NCBI RefSeq assembly: GCF_001975985.1
Contig: NZ_MTQF01000012.1
Coordinates: forward strand, 62,001-126,000
Source: [Flexibacter] sp. ATCC 35103
GTDB taxonomy: Bacteria > Bacteroidota > Bacteroidia > Flavobacteriales > Flavobacteriaceae
Direction of reading: 5' to 3'
Length of the DNA stretch: 64,000 bases
A program made the position numbers and the translations under genes. The notes beneath the pieces are model-generated. The model saw only the letters and a list, made by a program, of their open reading frames with translations. It was not told the origin of the DNA and did not search any database. Shown here piece after piece: positions 34,754 through 43,350 of the stretch. How positions within the stretch are numbered: position 1 is the first letter of the stretch; every line of letters starts with the position of its first letter.

Positions 34754-36112
34754 CTAAATCTGATCCGGCATTATCCCCGCAGTATGCAACAATTCGTAAT
34801 GTTTTAGAATCGCATCCAATCGGGTAGAAATCTTATTATATTTCGCCTGTAATAAAGCGTTATCAGCATCGACCATTTCGGTTATTAAAACCAATTGATT
34901 TAGGTATTTTAGTTTTACGATTCGGTAATTTTCATTGGCTAAATCCAAAGCTTTATCAACAACCACAAACTTCTCAAGGATTTCCTGATATTGCGTATGT
35001 TCTTTAAACAGCTTATCCTGAATCTCCTCTTTTGTAATTTCCGTTTGCATTTTCTGCCATTCAATTTTTGTGTTCGCCTGATCTACTTTAGTTTTGTTTT
35101 TATACAATGCCGAAAGGTCAAAATGCGCTTCAATACCAACTTGTCCTAAAGTGTACAAATACGGATTTGGCGGAAAGAATTTGTAGTTTGGATAGTAAAA
35201 TCCATAATTCCCGAAGAAGTTTACTGTTGGCAAATAATTTGCTTTAACCAATTTCATTTCCGTTTTTTTGATGTTTAATTCCTGGCTTGCAATTCGCATT
35301 TCTTCGTTCTGAAAAGCTTTTCCCAAGTAAAAATCATACGGATCCAAACCTTTCATTTCATCAATATTCGCCGTTGTATCAATCGCTACTTCTTCACTTT
35401 CCGGAAGCTGAATTAAAGTTTTCAGATCGTGAAGTGCGATTTTTATGTTTTTGGAGTTTGTAAGTGCACTTAATTCACGATCCGAAAGCTGTAATTCGGC
35501 TCTAATGACTTCATTTTTGGTTACCGTTCCGTGTTTTTGCAAAGACTGAACTTCTTTTAATCGGCTTTTTTCTTCTTTAATATTTTCTTCGAATATCTTT
35601 TGAAGTTCCATCATTTTATAAATCGCCAGATAATTTGCCACAACTTCAAGCTCGATATCATTTTGAGTCTTTTCAGTTTTTATTTTGGCAATTTCGTTTT
35701 CCTGATTGGCAATTTTAATGGCATTGTTAATCTTATTACCAGCATAAATTGGCATTTTAAAAGTCGAATTAACCTGATAGATTTCAGGAATTGCCTTGGT
35801 TACTTCTTTGCCATTTAGGAAACCATTTCCTTTGAATTCCGTAATGTTGGTAATTCTGGAATATTCACCGTTTAATTCGATATCCGGCAAACGGAGTTCT
35901 TTTCTTTCTTTGATGTTTTGCTCTGAAAGCGTAGTCTCTAATTGAGATCTAAGGATCTTTTTATTGTTTTCTTTGGCCAGTTTCACCGCTTCATTTAAGG
36001 AAACCGAATGAATTTCCTGAGCTTGTAAACCATTAAATGTTAATACAATTAGTAATATCAACACGATTTTGAGAAAACAATCTTCTGTAGAATTTGTTGT
36101 TTTAAGGAACAT
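34754..36112 (-). CDS. TolC-family outer-membrane efflux protein
   Basis: 452 residues with a signal-like hydrophobic segment at about 14-30 (IVLILLIVLTFNGLQAQ) preceded by a 12-residue stretch that could be excess; ATGs near the start do not resolve it. Two copies of the outer-membrane efflux helical repeat follow, with LNEAVKLAKENNKKILRSQLE at the front of the first and YLKYLNQLVLITEMVDADNALLQAK-type pattern in the second. It forms the trimeric exit duct for the HlyD-MFS pump encoded downstream. Preceded by the AraC regulator gene. Confidence 0.92.
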   Translation of the reverse strand: MFLKTTNSTEDCFLKIVLILLIVLTFNGLQAQEIHSVSLNEAVKLAKENNKKILRSQLETTLSEQNIKERKELRLPDIELNGEYSRITNITEFKGNGFLNGKEVTKAIPEIYQVNSTFKMPIYAGNKINNAIKIANQENEIAKIKTEKTQNDIELEVVANYLAIYKMMELQKIFEENIKEEKSRLKEVQSLQKHGTVTKNEVIRAELQLSDRELSALTNSKNIKIALHDLKTLIQLPESEEVAIDTTANIDEMKGLDPYDFYLGKAFQNEEMRIASQELNIKKTEMKLVKANYLPTVNFFGNYGFYYPNYKFFPPNPYLYTLGQVGIEAHFDLSALYKNKTKVDQANTKIEWQKMQTEITKEEIQDKLFKEHTQYQEILEKFVVVDKALDLANENYRIVKLKYLNQLVLITEMVDADNALLQAKYNKISTRLDAILKHYELLHTAGIMPDQI

Positions 36113-36282
36113 GAATATTTAAATAATTTTATACTGCAAAGTTCCTGCATTTTTCTGATGACTGATAATTCTAAAAAGTCAATAACATATTCATTTCGGA
36201 CAAATGTTAAAATTTTATTTTCCGAAAACGTTATATTAAAATATTGAAAAACAATGCGTTGTAAAAAATTATATAAATTAGG

Positions 36283-36384
36283 GTTTCACGCAGATTTAAA
36301 GGGATTTTGGCAGATATACGCAGATTTTATTTAAAAAAGATCTACAAAATCTGCTTTAATCTTTTTTAAATCTGCGTGAAACAA
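36283..36384. repeat. TTTCACGCAGATTTAAA inverted repeat
   Basis: GTTTCACGCAGATTTAAAG and CTTTTTTAAATCTGCGTGAAAC are complementary arms around GGCAGATATACGCAGATTTT / AAAATCTGCTTTAATC. It fills most of the gap between the AraC and tolC genes. Related units occur at 31644, 55120, 57930 and 61903. Confidence 0.75.
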
Positions 36385-36387
36385 TCT

Positions 36388-37209
36388 TTATCTGCTTTTC
36401 AAAATATCTTCTCCATTTAAGTAATCAGAAGGTCTTTGTCCCAGGAATTTAAAGAAAGTATTACTGAATGTCGGTACACTACTATATCCTACTTCCAGAG
36501 CAACTTCTTTGACCGAAAGTTTTCTGTCAAGTAGAAGTTCTATCGCTTTTAAAATTCTTCGAATGGTATAATATTGAATAAAAGACATATTAAGGTCTTT
36601 TTGAAACAAGCGATACAAAGAGCGTTCGCTATAGCCAAATTGATGCGCAACCTCAGCAAATAAAATGGTTTCTCCCAGATTATTTTCAATATGCCTCAGA
36701 ATCTTACTCAAACGCGGATCTTTTGGCTGTGGTAATTCTAAAGGTAAATTGGTCAGGCAAATTTGAGGTAATATTGCCTTAATCGCTTTGGCAATCGCAA
36801 AATTCGGACTTCCTTTTTTAAGATCGCCATTCCATCTATTGGTAAAAAGCATCATTTGCAATAATAAATTATTGACCGGATAAATACCTTCTACTTTATA
36901 AAAATCATCTTCGTCTTTTTCAACCGGAAAATATAAATTCCGCATTGTAACACTTTCAGATTTTGGTTCGATGCTGTGCGCAACACCACTAGGAATCCAG
37001 ATAAAATGCCTTGCCGGCAAAAAGTAGGTTTTGGTTTCTGTTGTTACAAAAACCACATCTCCTTCAGCATACAACAATTGTGCTTTGTCATGTTTATGTG
37101 TAGGCACAAACAATTCCCCCATTAAATCATGGTGACAATAAATGCTTTTTTTGTCGGCATCTACTTTTTTGATGTAATATTTATCTAGTTTCTGACCGGA
37201 ATGTTCCAT
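36388..37209 (-). CDS. AraC-family transcriptional regulator
   Basis: 273 residues: an N-terminal cupin-like sensing domain (about 12-120, including HKHDKAQLLYAEGDVVFV and HFIWIPSGVAHSIEP) and a C-terminal double helix-turn-helix (FGYSERSLYRLFQKDLNMSF, then KEVALEVGYSSVPTFSNTFF). It is encoded just upstream of the tolC-hlyD-mfs genes in the same orientation, so it is the probable regulator of the efflux system, responding to a small ligand. The two units are separated by a 275-base gap with a palindromic repeat. Confidence 0.93.
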   Translation of the reverse strand: MEHSGQKLDKYYIKKVDADKKSIYCHHDLMGELFVPTHKHDKAQLLYAEGDVVFVTTETKTYFLPARHFIWIPSGVAHSIEPKSESVTMRNLYFPVEKDEDDFYKVEGIYPVNNLLLQMMLFTNRWNGDLKKGSPNFAIAKAIKAILPQICLTNLPLELPQPKDPRLSKILRHIENNLGETILFAEVAHQFGYSERSLYRLFQKDLNMSFIQYYTIRRILKAIELLLDRKLSVKEVALEVGYSSVPTFSNTFFKFLGQRPSDYLNGEDILKSR

Positions 37210-37261
37210 TGAAGTTTAATACGACGGTTTTTGCGATATTAAATATAGTAAGAATAATATA

Positions 37262-37380
37262 AATTGTGGCGATTTAACCGCAAAGAGCGCAAGGTAAAAA
37301 CGCAAAGTTCGCAAAGCTAAATTAAAACTTTGCGAACTTTGCGTAAATCTTAGCGCTCTTTGCGGTTAAGCCTTAAAGCT
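37262..37380. repeat. Near-perfect 'CGCAAAG' palindrome
   Basis: CTTAACCGCAAAGAGCGC...AAACGCAAAGTTCGCAAAG is followed by its reverse complement CTTTGCGAACTTTGCGT...GCGCTCTTTGCGGTTAAG. The two ~45-base arms could form a cruciform or a long RNA hairpin. A partial relative lies at 37995-38062 and others at 46352, 56755, 57820, 58080 and 62430. Confidence 0.85.
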
Positions 37381-37386
37381 ATAAAA

Positions 37387-37420
37387 ACAAAAAAGCCTTT
37401 CCGTTAAGAAAGGCTTCTTC
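37387..37420 (-). terminator. Terminator of tRNA-Asp copy 1
   Basis: Read on the minus strand: AAGCCTTTC - TTAACG - GAAAGGCTTTTTTG, just after the 3' end of the tRNA. The same hairpin follows copy 2. Confidence 0.9.
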
Positions 37421-37428
37421 CAATATTG

Positions 37429-37502
37429 CGGTCTGGACGGGACTCGAACCCGCGACCCCATGCGTGACAGGCATGTATTCTAACCAACTGAACTACCAAA
37501 CC
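37429..37502 (-). tRNA. tRNA-Asp (anticodon GTC), copy 1
   Basis: 74 nt. Acceptor GGTTTGG pairs with CCAGACC (one G-T pair), D-arm TAGTTCAGTTGGTTAGAATA, anticodon loop within GCCTGTCACGC (anticodon GTC), T-arm CGGGTTCGAGTCCCG, discriminator G, CCA not encoded. Identical along its length to the copy at 38242. A TTG - N19 - TATTTTTG promoter lies at 37522-37551 on the minus strand. Confidence 0.97.
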
Positions 37503-37521
37503 AACTGCGTTATTGTGAGTG

Positions 37522-37551
37522 CAAAAATACAACAGAACTTGGATTATACAA
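37522..37551 (-). promoter_or_regulatory. Promoter of tRNA-Asp copy 1: TTG N19 TATTTTTG
   Basis: On the minus strand TTG (37549-37551) is followed after 19 bases by TATTTTTG (37522-37529), 19 bases before the tRNA 5' end. The arrangement is the same as for copy 2. Confidence 0.75.
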
Positions 37552-37827
37552 GGGTTTTTAGGAATAAAAATTGAAATATTTTTAATGAGCTGATTTTAAA
37601 TAAATTCCAAACCTATAAATTTCAAAATTTCAAGCGAATCTCTGCTGTCCTACAAAAGTCCAGAGTATTTACTACTATTTTTCGCATAAATTACAATGTC
37701 TTATTTTAAAACATTGTCAATATTTTCAAATATATAAGACGTAATATATTTATCACACTCATAACAATTAGTTTCCCGTTGTTAAAACCACAGACTATAT
37801 TTGAGATAGAACAATATCAACAATCTT

Positions 37828-37972
37828 GTCATTTCGAGCGAAGGGAGACTCAAGCGATAGCGAACAGGCGAAGCAAATCGCATTAGTTGATCTACACAGA
37901 TTGAAAACATACTTTGCAGAGTTTCTTGTGTGATTTCTCCCTCCGCTCGAAATGACAAACCGTAAGTTAAAA
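37828..37972. repeat. TCATTTCGAGCGAAGGGAG inverted repeat
   Basis: TTGTCATTTCGAGCGAAGG near 37826 is matched in reverse by CCTCCGCTCGAAATGACAA near 37945, with GAGACTCAAGCGATAGCGAA and TTGTGTGATTTCTCC between. This is the 'TCGAGCGAAGTCGAG' type of flavobacterial intergenic element, also at 49605-49740. The ~690-base gap between the two tRNA-Asp genes has no protein gene; ORFs in it are translations of these repeats. Confidence 0.75.
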
Positions 37973-38087
37973 TTGGAATTATAGTATAAAACCAAAAAAT
38001 CCGCAAAGCTTATAAAAACTTTGCGGACTTTGCGTAAATCGTAGCGCTCTTTGAGGTTAAAAACAAAAATCAAAAGTGTCGTAAATC

Positions 38088-38170
38088 AAAAAAGCCATCC
38101 ACAAAAGTGGAAAGCTTTTCATTGGTCTAACTACTAAACCAGCTACGAGTTACAAAGTCGTAGCAAAACA
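38088..38170 (-). pseudogene. Possible decayed tRNA gene with terminator remnant
   Basis: Between the two tRNA-Asp genes, TCTAACTACTAAACCAGCTAC (38126-38146) resembles the D-arm end of a minus-strand tRNA (compare TCTAACCAACTGAACTACC in tRNA-Asp). It is followed by GCAAAACAACAC at the position of the -7 box, and preceded by AAAGC-CATCCAC-AAAA-GTGGAAAGCTTTT (38090-38119), a hairpin like the tRNA terminators. The anticodon and T-arms are missing. Identification is tentative. Confidence 0.35.
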
Positions 38171-38197
38171 ACACAACTAATCTTAGATACCGTATTT

Positions 38198-38232
38198 GGG
38201 CAAAAAAGCCTTTCCGTTAAGAAAGGCTTTTC
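38198..38232 (-). terminator. Terminator of tRNA-Asp copy 2
   Basis: Minus strand: AAAAGCCTTTC - TTAACG - GAAAGGCTTTTTTG. Same hairpin as after copy 1, showing that the duplication included the terminator. Confidence 0.9.
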
Positions 38233-38241
38233 CCAATATTG

Positions 38242-38315
38242 CGGTCTGGACGGGACTCGAACCCGCGACCCCATGCGTGACAGGCATGTATTCTAACCAA
38301 CTGAACTACCAAACC
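38242..38315 (-). tRNA. tRNA-Asp (anticodon GTC), copy 2
   Basis: 74 nt, identical to copy 1 at 37429-37502 with the same acceptor, D, anticodon (GTC) and T arms. Similarity continues for about 40 bases on each side, including promoter and terminator, so a whole transcription unit was duplicated in tandem. Confidence 0.97.
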
Positions 38316-38333
38316 TCTGCGTTATTGCGGTTG

Positions 38334-38363
38334 CAAAGATAGTACAGAATTTCATTTCTGCAA
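38334..38363 (-). promoter_or_regulatory. Promoter of tRNA-Asp copy 2: TTG N19 TATCTTTG
   Basis: Minus-strand TTG (38361-38363), 19-base spacer and TATCTTTG (38334-38341), ending 19 bases before the tRNA. It is a good match to the Bacteroidota consensus and stronger than the copy 1 box. Confidence 0.82.
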
Positions 38364-38401
38364 GCGTTTTGCTAAAAAAAAATAAATATATTTTTAAATC
38401 G

Positions 38402-39328
38402 TTAGCCAAAGTTTTGTTTTTCAACCAAATAAGTAGTCAATATTTTTTCAAAATTATCACCAACATTCACCGGAACGTACTTAATTTGGTTTTTTGCACA
38501 CGTTAAAGCCAGATTTTTAAAATAAGCTTCTGCCCTCTTTTCATACTCCACTTTTACATTATCGGCAAAAATCGACACTTCTTCGCCTGATTCTAAGTCA
38601 ATAAACTTTCTTGGCGTATTATCAAAGTCGAATTTAAGCTCTGTTTCATTATCTACCACATGAAACAAAACCACTTTGTGCTTGTTGTGTTTAAGATGTT
38701 GCAAGGCACTAAAAAGCTTTTCATCATCTTCTGACTGAAACATATCTGTAAACAAAATAATCATCGAACGGCGATGCATTTTCTCTGCAATTTGATGCAA
38801 ATACGTAATCGTGTCCGTTGTTTTTTTGACTTTTGGCTGTTCTAATAATTGCTCTAATTTATTGAGCAACATTCTGTGGTGGCGATCACTTCCTTTTTCG
38901 GGAGCATAATATTCGTAACTGTCTGAGAAAACGCTTAAACCCACAGCATCACGTTGTTTCTTTAAGATATTCATTAAAACTGCCGAAGCTAAAACCGCAA
39001 AACCAATCTTCTTTTCATAAAAAGGCTGACCTGATTTTAGTTCGGGATAATGCATTGACGACGAATTATCGACTATAAGATGACAACGCAAATTGGTTTC
39101 TTCCTCATAACGTTTCGTGTACAATCGATCTGTTTTGGCAAATAATTTCCAATCGATGTGTTTGGTGCTTTCTCCTGCATTATAGACTTTATGCTCAGCA
39201 AATTCAGCCGAAAATCCATGAAACGGACTCTTGTGCATTCCGGATATAAAACCTTCTACAACCTGATTTGCCAGCATTTCGAGATGCTGAAAACTGGAGA
39301 CTTTCTCTATTTCCGATTCGATTTTCAT
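38402..39328 (-). CDS. DUF58 domain protein (vWA-like)
   Basis: 308 residues. HKSPFHGFSAEFAEHKVYNAGE and STKHIDWKLFAKTDRLYTKRYEEE are the DUF58 hallmarks; HLIVDNSSSMHY is a MIDAS-like DxSxS metal site typical of von Willebrand A folds. DUF58 proteins usually accompany MoxR ATPases and Bat proteins; none is adjacent here. Instead the gene overlaps the end of the M1 aminopeptidase gene by four bases, which indicates cotranscription with it. Confidence 0.92.
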   Translation of the reverse strand: MKIESEIEKVSSFQHLEMLANQVVEGFISGMHKSPFHGFSAEFAEHKVYNAGESTKHIDWKLFAKTDRLYTKRYEEETNLRCHLIVDNSSSMHYPELKSGQPFYEKKIGFAVLASAVLMNILKKQRDAVGLSVFSDSYEYYAPEKGSDRHHRMLLNKLEQLLEQPKVKKTTDTITYLHQIAEKMHRRSMIILFTDMFQSEDDEKLFSALQHLKHNKHKVVLFHVVDNETELKFDFDNTPRKFIDLESGEEVSIFADNVKVEYEKRAEAYFKNLALTCAKNQIKYVPVNVGDNFEKILTTYLVEKQNFG

Positions 39329-41901
39329 TCGGTTTCTTTTTTAATATTTTGCGCACGGTATAAACCGTCTGTCGCCTGCAATAATTTCCTTTTTAGAATT
39401 GGACTAAAATTAGGGTTTTCTTTTAAGAATCGCTGCACTTCATCAAAAGCATATTTCGATGAGTATTTGCCAACAGTATTATTAAGCCAGTCTTTCGGGA
39501 AGAAAATATCTCCCGTTTGCTGAATTTCCTCCACCAAATCTAATGAAAACCTTATATACTTCTGAGCACTTTCCTGACGTAAAGGATGATTAATATTCGC
39601 CAAACCTACAGCAACCCACGATTCTTTTTCTCTGTTTTCATCGTCTTTCAACGATTTTACAAACGCATCACGAACCATTTCATCCTTCGATAATGACGGA
39701 AGCAAAAACTCAAATCGCTTTTGTTTGTCAGGATTTGTGATGGTTGTTCTGGCTTTATTTAAAATTTCATCTGCTTTTTCATGTTTAAATATAGCCAAAT
39801 TCATTGCCATATTCGTATAATCGTCTTCGTTTAATTTCAAACCTTGAATCACTTTTTCTCTACTCCATAACGCATATAATTTGGCTTTCGCCGAATTTGA
39901 GTACGCAATCGAACTAAACAAATTAAACAACGTCTTTTTGATATTGCTTGGCAAACTGACTTGCAAGCGTTTGTACAAAACTTCTTCTAATTGTTTTTGC
40001 GCTTTAGTTTGTTGTTTTTCGGTTAAAAATTTCCAAAAGACATTACTGGTTTGATTGGTAATTATCTTTAGAACCAACTCGTTTTCTTCCTGCTGAATTC
40101 CTTTTACAAAACAATCAAAAGCTTTCTTTGGCGCAACATTTCCCGTTAAGGTATTTTCATAAATATTAATATAGGTTGAAGCTCTCGCAACCTCATCTTT
40201 CAAAGATAAAACAGCTTCAATATTATTTCCGTCAAGCGGAAAAACACCGTAACCAAATCCATTATAATTGTAAATGATACTAAGCGGTTTTTCAAGTCCA
40301 ATTGCTTCTTTTACAGCTAAATTTCTATCTTTTATATTGACAGTAATCACTTTAACCTGATCCTTATAAACCAAACCAATATCAAAAATTTGAGGCCATA
40401 CATTTGCTGATTTATCTTCGGCTTGCTGGCTTATTTCAAACGACGAAATTCGGTTTTTAGCATCGTATTCAATCTTATCAGAGAAAATTGCCCTTCCGGA
40501 TTTATTCACCCAAACCTCGCTCCATTTTTGTATATCAAGCGGTGTTTCAGCATCGAGGATTTCTACCAAATTATTCCAATCGGCATTATCGTTGGCGTAT
40601 TTTTTAATGTATTTTTCGATTCCTTTCTGAAAAGCTTCCTTTCCCATCGAAGCTTCTAATTGGCGCATCATAATAGGTGCTTTATTATAAATAATGGCTC
40701 CGTAAAGCGAACCTGCATCTTTTAGATTCGCTAAATGTTGTTTTATAGGATGTGTGCCTAACGAACGATCTTCCGCGTAAGCATTAGGATAATGCGCCGT
40801 TAAAAACTGTAGATTATGATTGACTTTCGGGAAAATTGGGTTCATGATTTTGTCTGCCATAAAATTCGCAAACACTTCTTTCATCCAGACATCATCAAAC
40901 CATTTCATTGTTACCAAATCTCCAAACCACATATGCGAGGTTTCGTGCGCAATTAGTTTCGCTCGGTCTAACTTCTCGCTATCCGTTGAACTATTATCTA
41001 AAAACAAAGTCGATTCTCTGTACTGAATCGCGCCTACATGTTCCATTCCGCCATATTGAAAAACCGGAATCGAAGCGAAATCCAATTTCTGAAACGGAAA
41101 CGGATAATTGGTATATTTTTCTAAAAAGTCTACTGATTGTTGGTGCAAATTAAAAATCGTATCGGTACTTACGCGAAGTTTTTCAGCATTGTTTTCGCGA
41201 TACAGCATTGTCATTTCTCTATTTCCTGGTTTTTGTGTTACCGTTTTGAATTTTCCGGCAACGAATGAAAACAAATACATGCTCATTTTATCTGATTCTC
41301 CAAAACTATAAGCTGTAAAATCTCCTTTTTCTACTTTCTCTTTTACATCGGCTCCAGCCAAAACCGTCCAGTCTTTAGGAACCGTTAAACTCAACTTATA
41401 AGTCGCTTTAATATCCGGCTGATCAAAACACGGGAATAAAGTGCTCGCGCGATCCGGAACTAATAAGGTGTATAAAAAATCATCATTTCTATTTAAGGAT
41501 AAATTTCCTGCTATAAACGAAATGGCAATGGTGTTTTTTCCCTGAATTAAATCTTTCGCAGCAATAACAATATGCCCTTTTTCGTGAACAATAGCAACAT
41601 TTTTAGTATTAACCTGAATCGATTTTATGTTCTGACTTTTCTCTTTAAAATCTAAATATAAAGGTTCGCTTAAATCAGAAATCGTCAAATTCAAGGCAAG
41701 ATTCGAATTGATTTCCTGCTGTTTTTGTTGCGGAATTTCAAACGAAAGTCCGTAAGTAACCTCTGAAATTTGTTTTTTTCGAAAGTGCGCCATTTGTTCT
41801 GAAACGCCGTTTTCTAAAACAAGATTTTCTTTTTGTTTCGATTGAGAAAAACCAATTGTAGTAAATGCAAGAACACAAAGAAAGCTGTAGAAAATTTTCA
41901 T
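39325..41901 (-). CDS. M1 family aminopeptidase (gluzincin), exported
   Basis: 858 residues with a type I signal peptide (about 1-20, IGFSQ). After the N-terminal beta domain comes the exopeptidase motif YGGMEHVGAIQ (His in place of the Asn of GAMEN, as in a Bacteroidota subgroup) and the zinc site AHETSHMWFGD (about 319-329) with the third ligand Glu in DVWMKEVFANF. The C-terminal helical domain is present. It trims N-terminal residues from peptides in the periplasm. The stop overlaps the DUF58 start by four bases. Confidence 0.95.
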   Translation of the reverse strand: MKIFYSFLCVLAFTTIGFSQSKQKENLVLENGVSEQMAHFRKKQISEVTYGLSFEIPQQKQQEINSNLALNLTISDLSEPLYLDFKEKSQNIKSIQVNTKNVAIVHEKGHIVIAAKDLIQGKNTIAISFIAGNLSLNRNDDFLYTLLVPDRASTLFPCFDQPDIKATYKLSLTVPKDWTVLAGADVKEKVEKGDFTAYSFGESDKMSMYLFSFVAGKFKTVTQKPGNREMTMLYRENNAEKLRVSTDTIFNLHQQSVDFLEKYTNYPFPFQKLDFASIPVFQYGGMEHVGAIQYRESTLFLDNSSTDSEKLDRAKLIAHETSHMWFGDLVTMKWFDDVWMKEVFANFMADKIMNPIFPKVNHNLQFLTAHYPNAYAEDRSLGTHPIKQHLANLKDAGSLYGAIIYNKAPIMMRQLEASMGKEAFQKGIEKYIKKYANDNADWNNLVEILDAETPLDIQKWSEVWVNKSGRAIFSDKIEYDAKNRISSFEISQQAEDKSANVWPQIFDIGLVYKDQVKVITVNIKDRNLAVKEAIGLEKPLSIIYNYNGFGYGVFPLDGNNIEAVLSLKDEVARASTYINIYENTLTGNVAPKKAFDCFVKGIQQEENELVLKIITNQTSNVFWKFLTEKQQTKAQKQLEEVLYKRLQVSLPSNIKKTLFNLFSSIAYSNSAKAKLYALWSREKVIQGLKLNEDDYTNMAMNLAIFKHEKADEILNKARTTITNPDKQKRFEFLLPSLSKDEMVRDAFVKSLKDDENREKESWVAVGLANINHPLRQESAQKYIRFSLDLVEEIQQTGDIFFPKDWLNNTVGKYSSKYAFDEVQRFLKENPNFSPILKRKLLQATDGLYRAQNIKKETE

Positions 41902-42042
41902 TTTTAAAGGAATGTTAGATCTGTAAAAATAAAAAAAAGGATCGGTTTTATTGAAAGTTTGCCACGAATTTCACGAATTATCACGAATCACTTTATGTTT
42001 AAAATTGAATTTTACGAATTTTTATGCCTTATTTAAAAAAAA

Positions 42043-42073
42043 GACCTAACAGGTTTTAAAAACCTGTTAGGTC
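42043..42073. repeat. GACCTAACAGG palindrome, second copy
   Basis: GACCTAACAGGTTT and AAACCTGTTAGGTC arms around an AT centre, matching 27704-27730. Adjacent to the terminator of the minus-strand lipoprotein gene. Confidence 0.8.
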
Positions 42074-42080
42074 TGAACAA

Positions 42081-42110
42081 AAAAAAGCCTGACTTTAGCC
42101 AGACCTTTTT
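42081..42110 (-). terminator. Terminator of the DUF4082-like gene
   Basis: Minus strand: AAAGGTCTGGC - TAAA - GTCAGGCTTTTTT, a hairpin with one bulge and a T-tract, 34 bases after the stop codon. Confidence 0.75.
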
Positions 42111-42143
42111 AAAAAATACTAATTCTCACTATCCAAAATAAAA

Positions 42144-42737
42144 TTATTCAGTTCGTTGAAATTTAAAAGTAATATCTCCCGCATAATACGTATTGCGTTC
42201 ATTGGTTGGGAAAATAGTTTCTGCAGCGGTACTCGAAATATAAGCATATCCCGTTATGGTGATATTTCCGGCTACAATAGGATAAGTAGTTGCTGATCCG
42301 TCGGTTTTTGTTCTGTTAATCCAGTCGTCGCTGTTTACCGTAAAAAAGTATTCTTTGTCTTTTGTAAGTGCAATCGAAGCGATTGTTTTTTCTACCGTAA
42401 CATTTGCTGTGGCTACATTTACAGTTTCAGATTTTATAACTTTTTTCGTCGCCGCATCCCATAAAGTGATTCTTAAAGCAGCATTTACATCCGGAATTTT
42501 CACTATTAAAGCATTTATTTTTCCGGTTACTGTAGGCTTAAAGCTAAAACCGTATTCGTAAATTCCTGAGTTTTTTACATCAACTGCTTTCTGGCTAAAT
42601 CCTGAACCTGCCATATAAGCATCAAGAGGATTTTCTTCGTTATATTTTACTGAATCTTCTTTGTCATCATCGCTGCTGCAGGAAATAGTTAATAATGCAA
42701 CTGATAAAATCGTAAAAATGGTTTTTAAAGTCTTCAT
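42144..42737 (-). CDS. DUF4082-like lipoprotein
   Basis: 197 residues from the ATG at 42737. Lipoprotein signal MKTLKTIFTILSVALLTISC with acidic SSDDDKED behind the Cys, a pattern linked to surface export in Bacteroidota. The mature region has strands EYGFSFKPTVTGKINALIVK and LRITLWDAATKKVIKSE, which match the DUF4082 beta-sandwich. The upstream reading frame to 42818 overlaps the neighbouring lipoprotein and is not used. It follows the collagen-like lipoprotein gene by 43 bases, probably as one operon. Confidence 0.85.
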   Translation of the reverse strand: MKTLKTIFTILSVALLTISCSSDDDKEDSVKYNEENPLDAYMAGSGFSQKAVDVKNSGIYEYGFSFKPTVTGKINALIVKIPDVNAALRITLWDAATKKVIKSETVNVATANVTVEKTIASIALTKDKEYFFTVNSDDWINRTKTDGSATTYPIVAGNITITGYAYISSTAAETIFPTNERNTYYAGDITFKFQRTE

Positions 42738-42780
42738 AATAATCTTAATTATTTTGGTTTTTTGATTTCTCTCTAAAAAA

Positions 42781-43350
42781 TTAAGGCTGAATATTAAAAC
42801 GTGCGCAAGCTTCTTCATAACTCAATTTCGAATAATCAGTTTTTGCTGTTTTTGTTGTAGCGGCGACACCTCCGGGAATCAAAATATAGCGCCAGGAAAG
42901 TGATGTTGGAAGATTTACAGTTCCTCCTGCATCATGTCTAAATCTGAATAATTTGATTTTCTTTGCTGTAGAAATAGCAGTAATCGTATTAACAAATCCT
43001 CCGGCTGTTGATGTGTAAGGCAGTGTATAAGTACCTGTACCAAACGACACATAAACCAGTATCGTTCCTTTTGCAAGGATATCTTCTGATAATTCCGGCG
43101 CATTTATACTTGTTGACATTCCTGAAGTTCCGTCTATTGTTTCTGCAACTGCTGCGGGCGCTGTTAACCATGCACTATAAATAACATTTGCTGTTCCTGC
43201 CGGTCCTGTTGCTCCGGTTTTTCCATCAAGTCCATTCGTTCCGTTTGTTCCGTTTGTTCCATCGATTCCGTTACTTCCGTCATCACTGCTGCATGAAATT
43301 GTAGAAATTGCTACTAATAAAAGGGTGAAAATTGTTTTTGAAAATTTCAT
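42781..43350 (-). CDS. Lipoprotein with short collagen-like Gly-X-Y tract
   Basis: 189 residues. Lipoprotein signal MKFSKTIFTLLLVAISTISC and an acidic SSDD start. Residues ~26-52 form about eight Gly-X-Y triplets (GSNGIDGTNGTNGTNGLDG, then KTGATGPAG), which can form a short triple helix that would trimerise the protein. The C-terminal ~135 residues are beta-rich and unrecognised. The signal peptide is close in sequence to that of the next gene, suggesting they diverged from a common leader or are coexpressed surface proteins. Confidence 0.88.
   Translation of the reverse strand: MKFSKTIFTLLLVAISTISCSSDDGSNGIDGTNGTNGTNGLDGKTGATGPAGTANVIYSAWLTAPAAVAETIDGTSGMSTSINAPELSEDILAKGTILVYVSFGTGTYTLPYTSTAGGFVNTITAISTAKKIKLFRFRHDAGGTVNLPTSLSWRYILIPGGVAATTKTAKTDYSKLSYEEACARFNIQP

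Noticed and set aside
37782..38073. Two overlapping minus-strand reading frames between the tRNA-Asp genes
   Set aside because: They translate the palindromic TCGAGCGAAGG repeat and have no domain, signal or start context.
37387..38363. Integration site of a genomic island at duplicated tRNA-Asp
   Set aside because: The repeated sequence is the complete tRNA unit with promoter and terminator, and no integrase or cargo gene lies between the copies.
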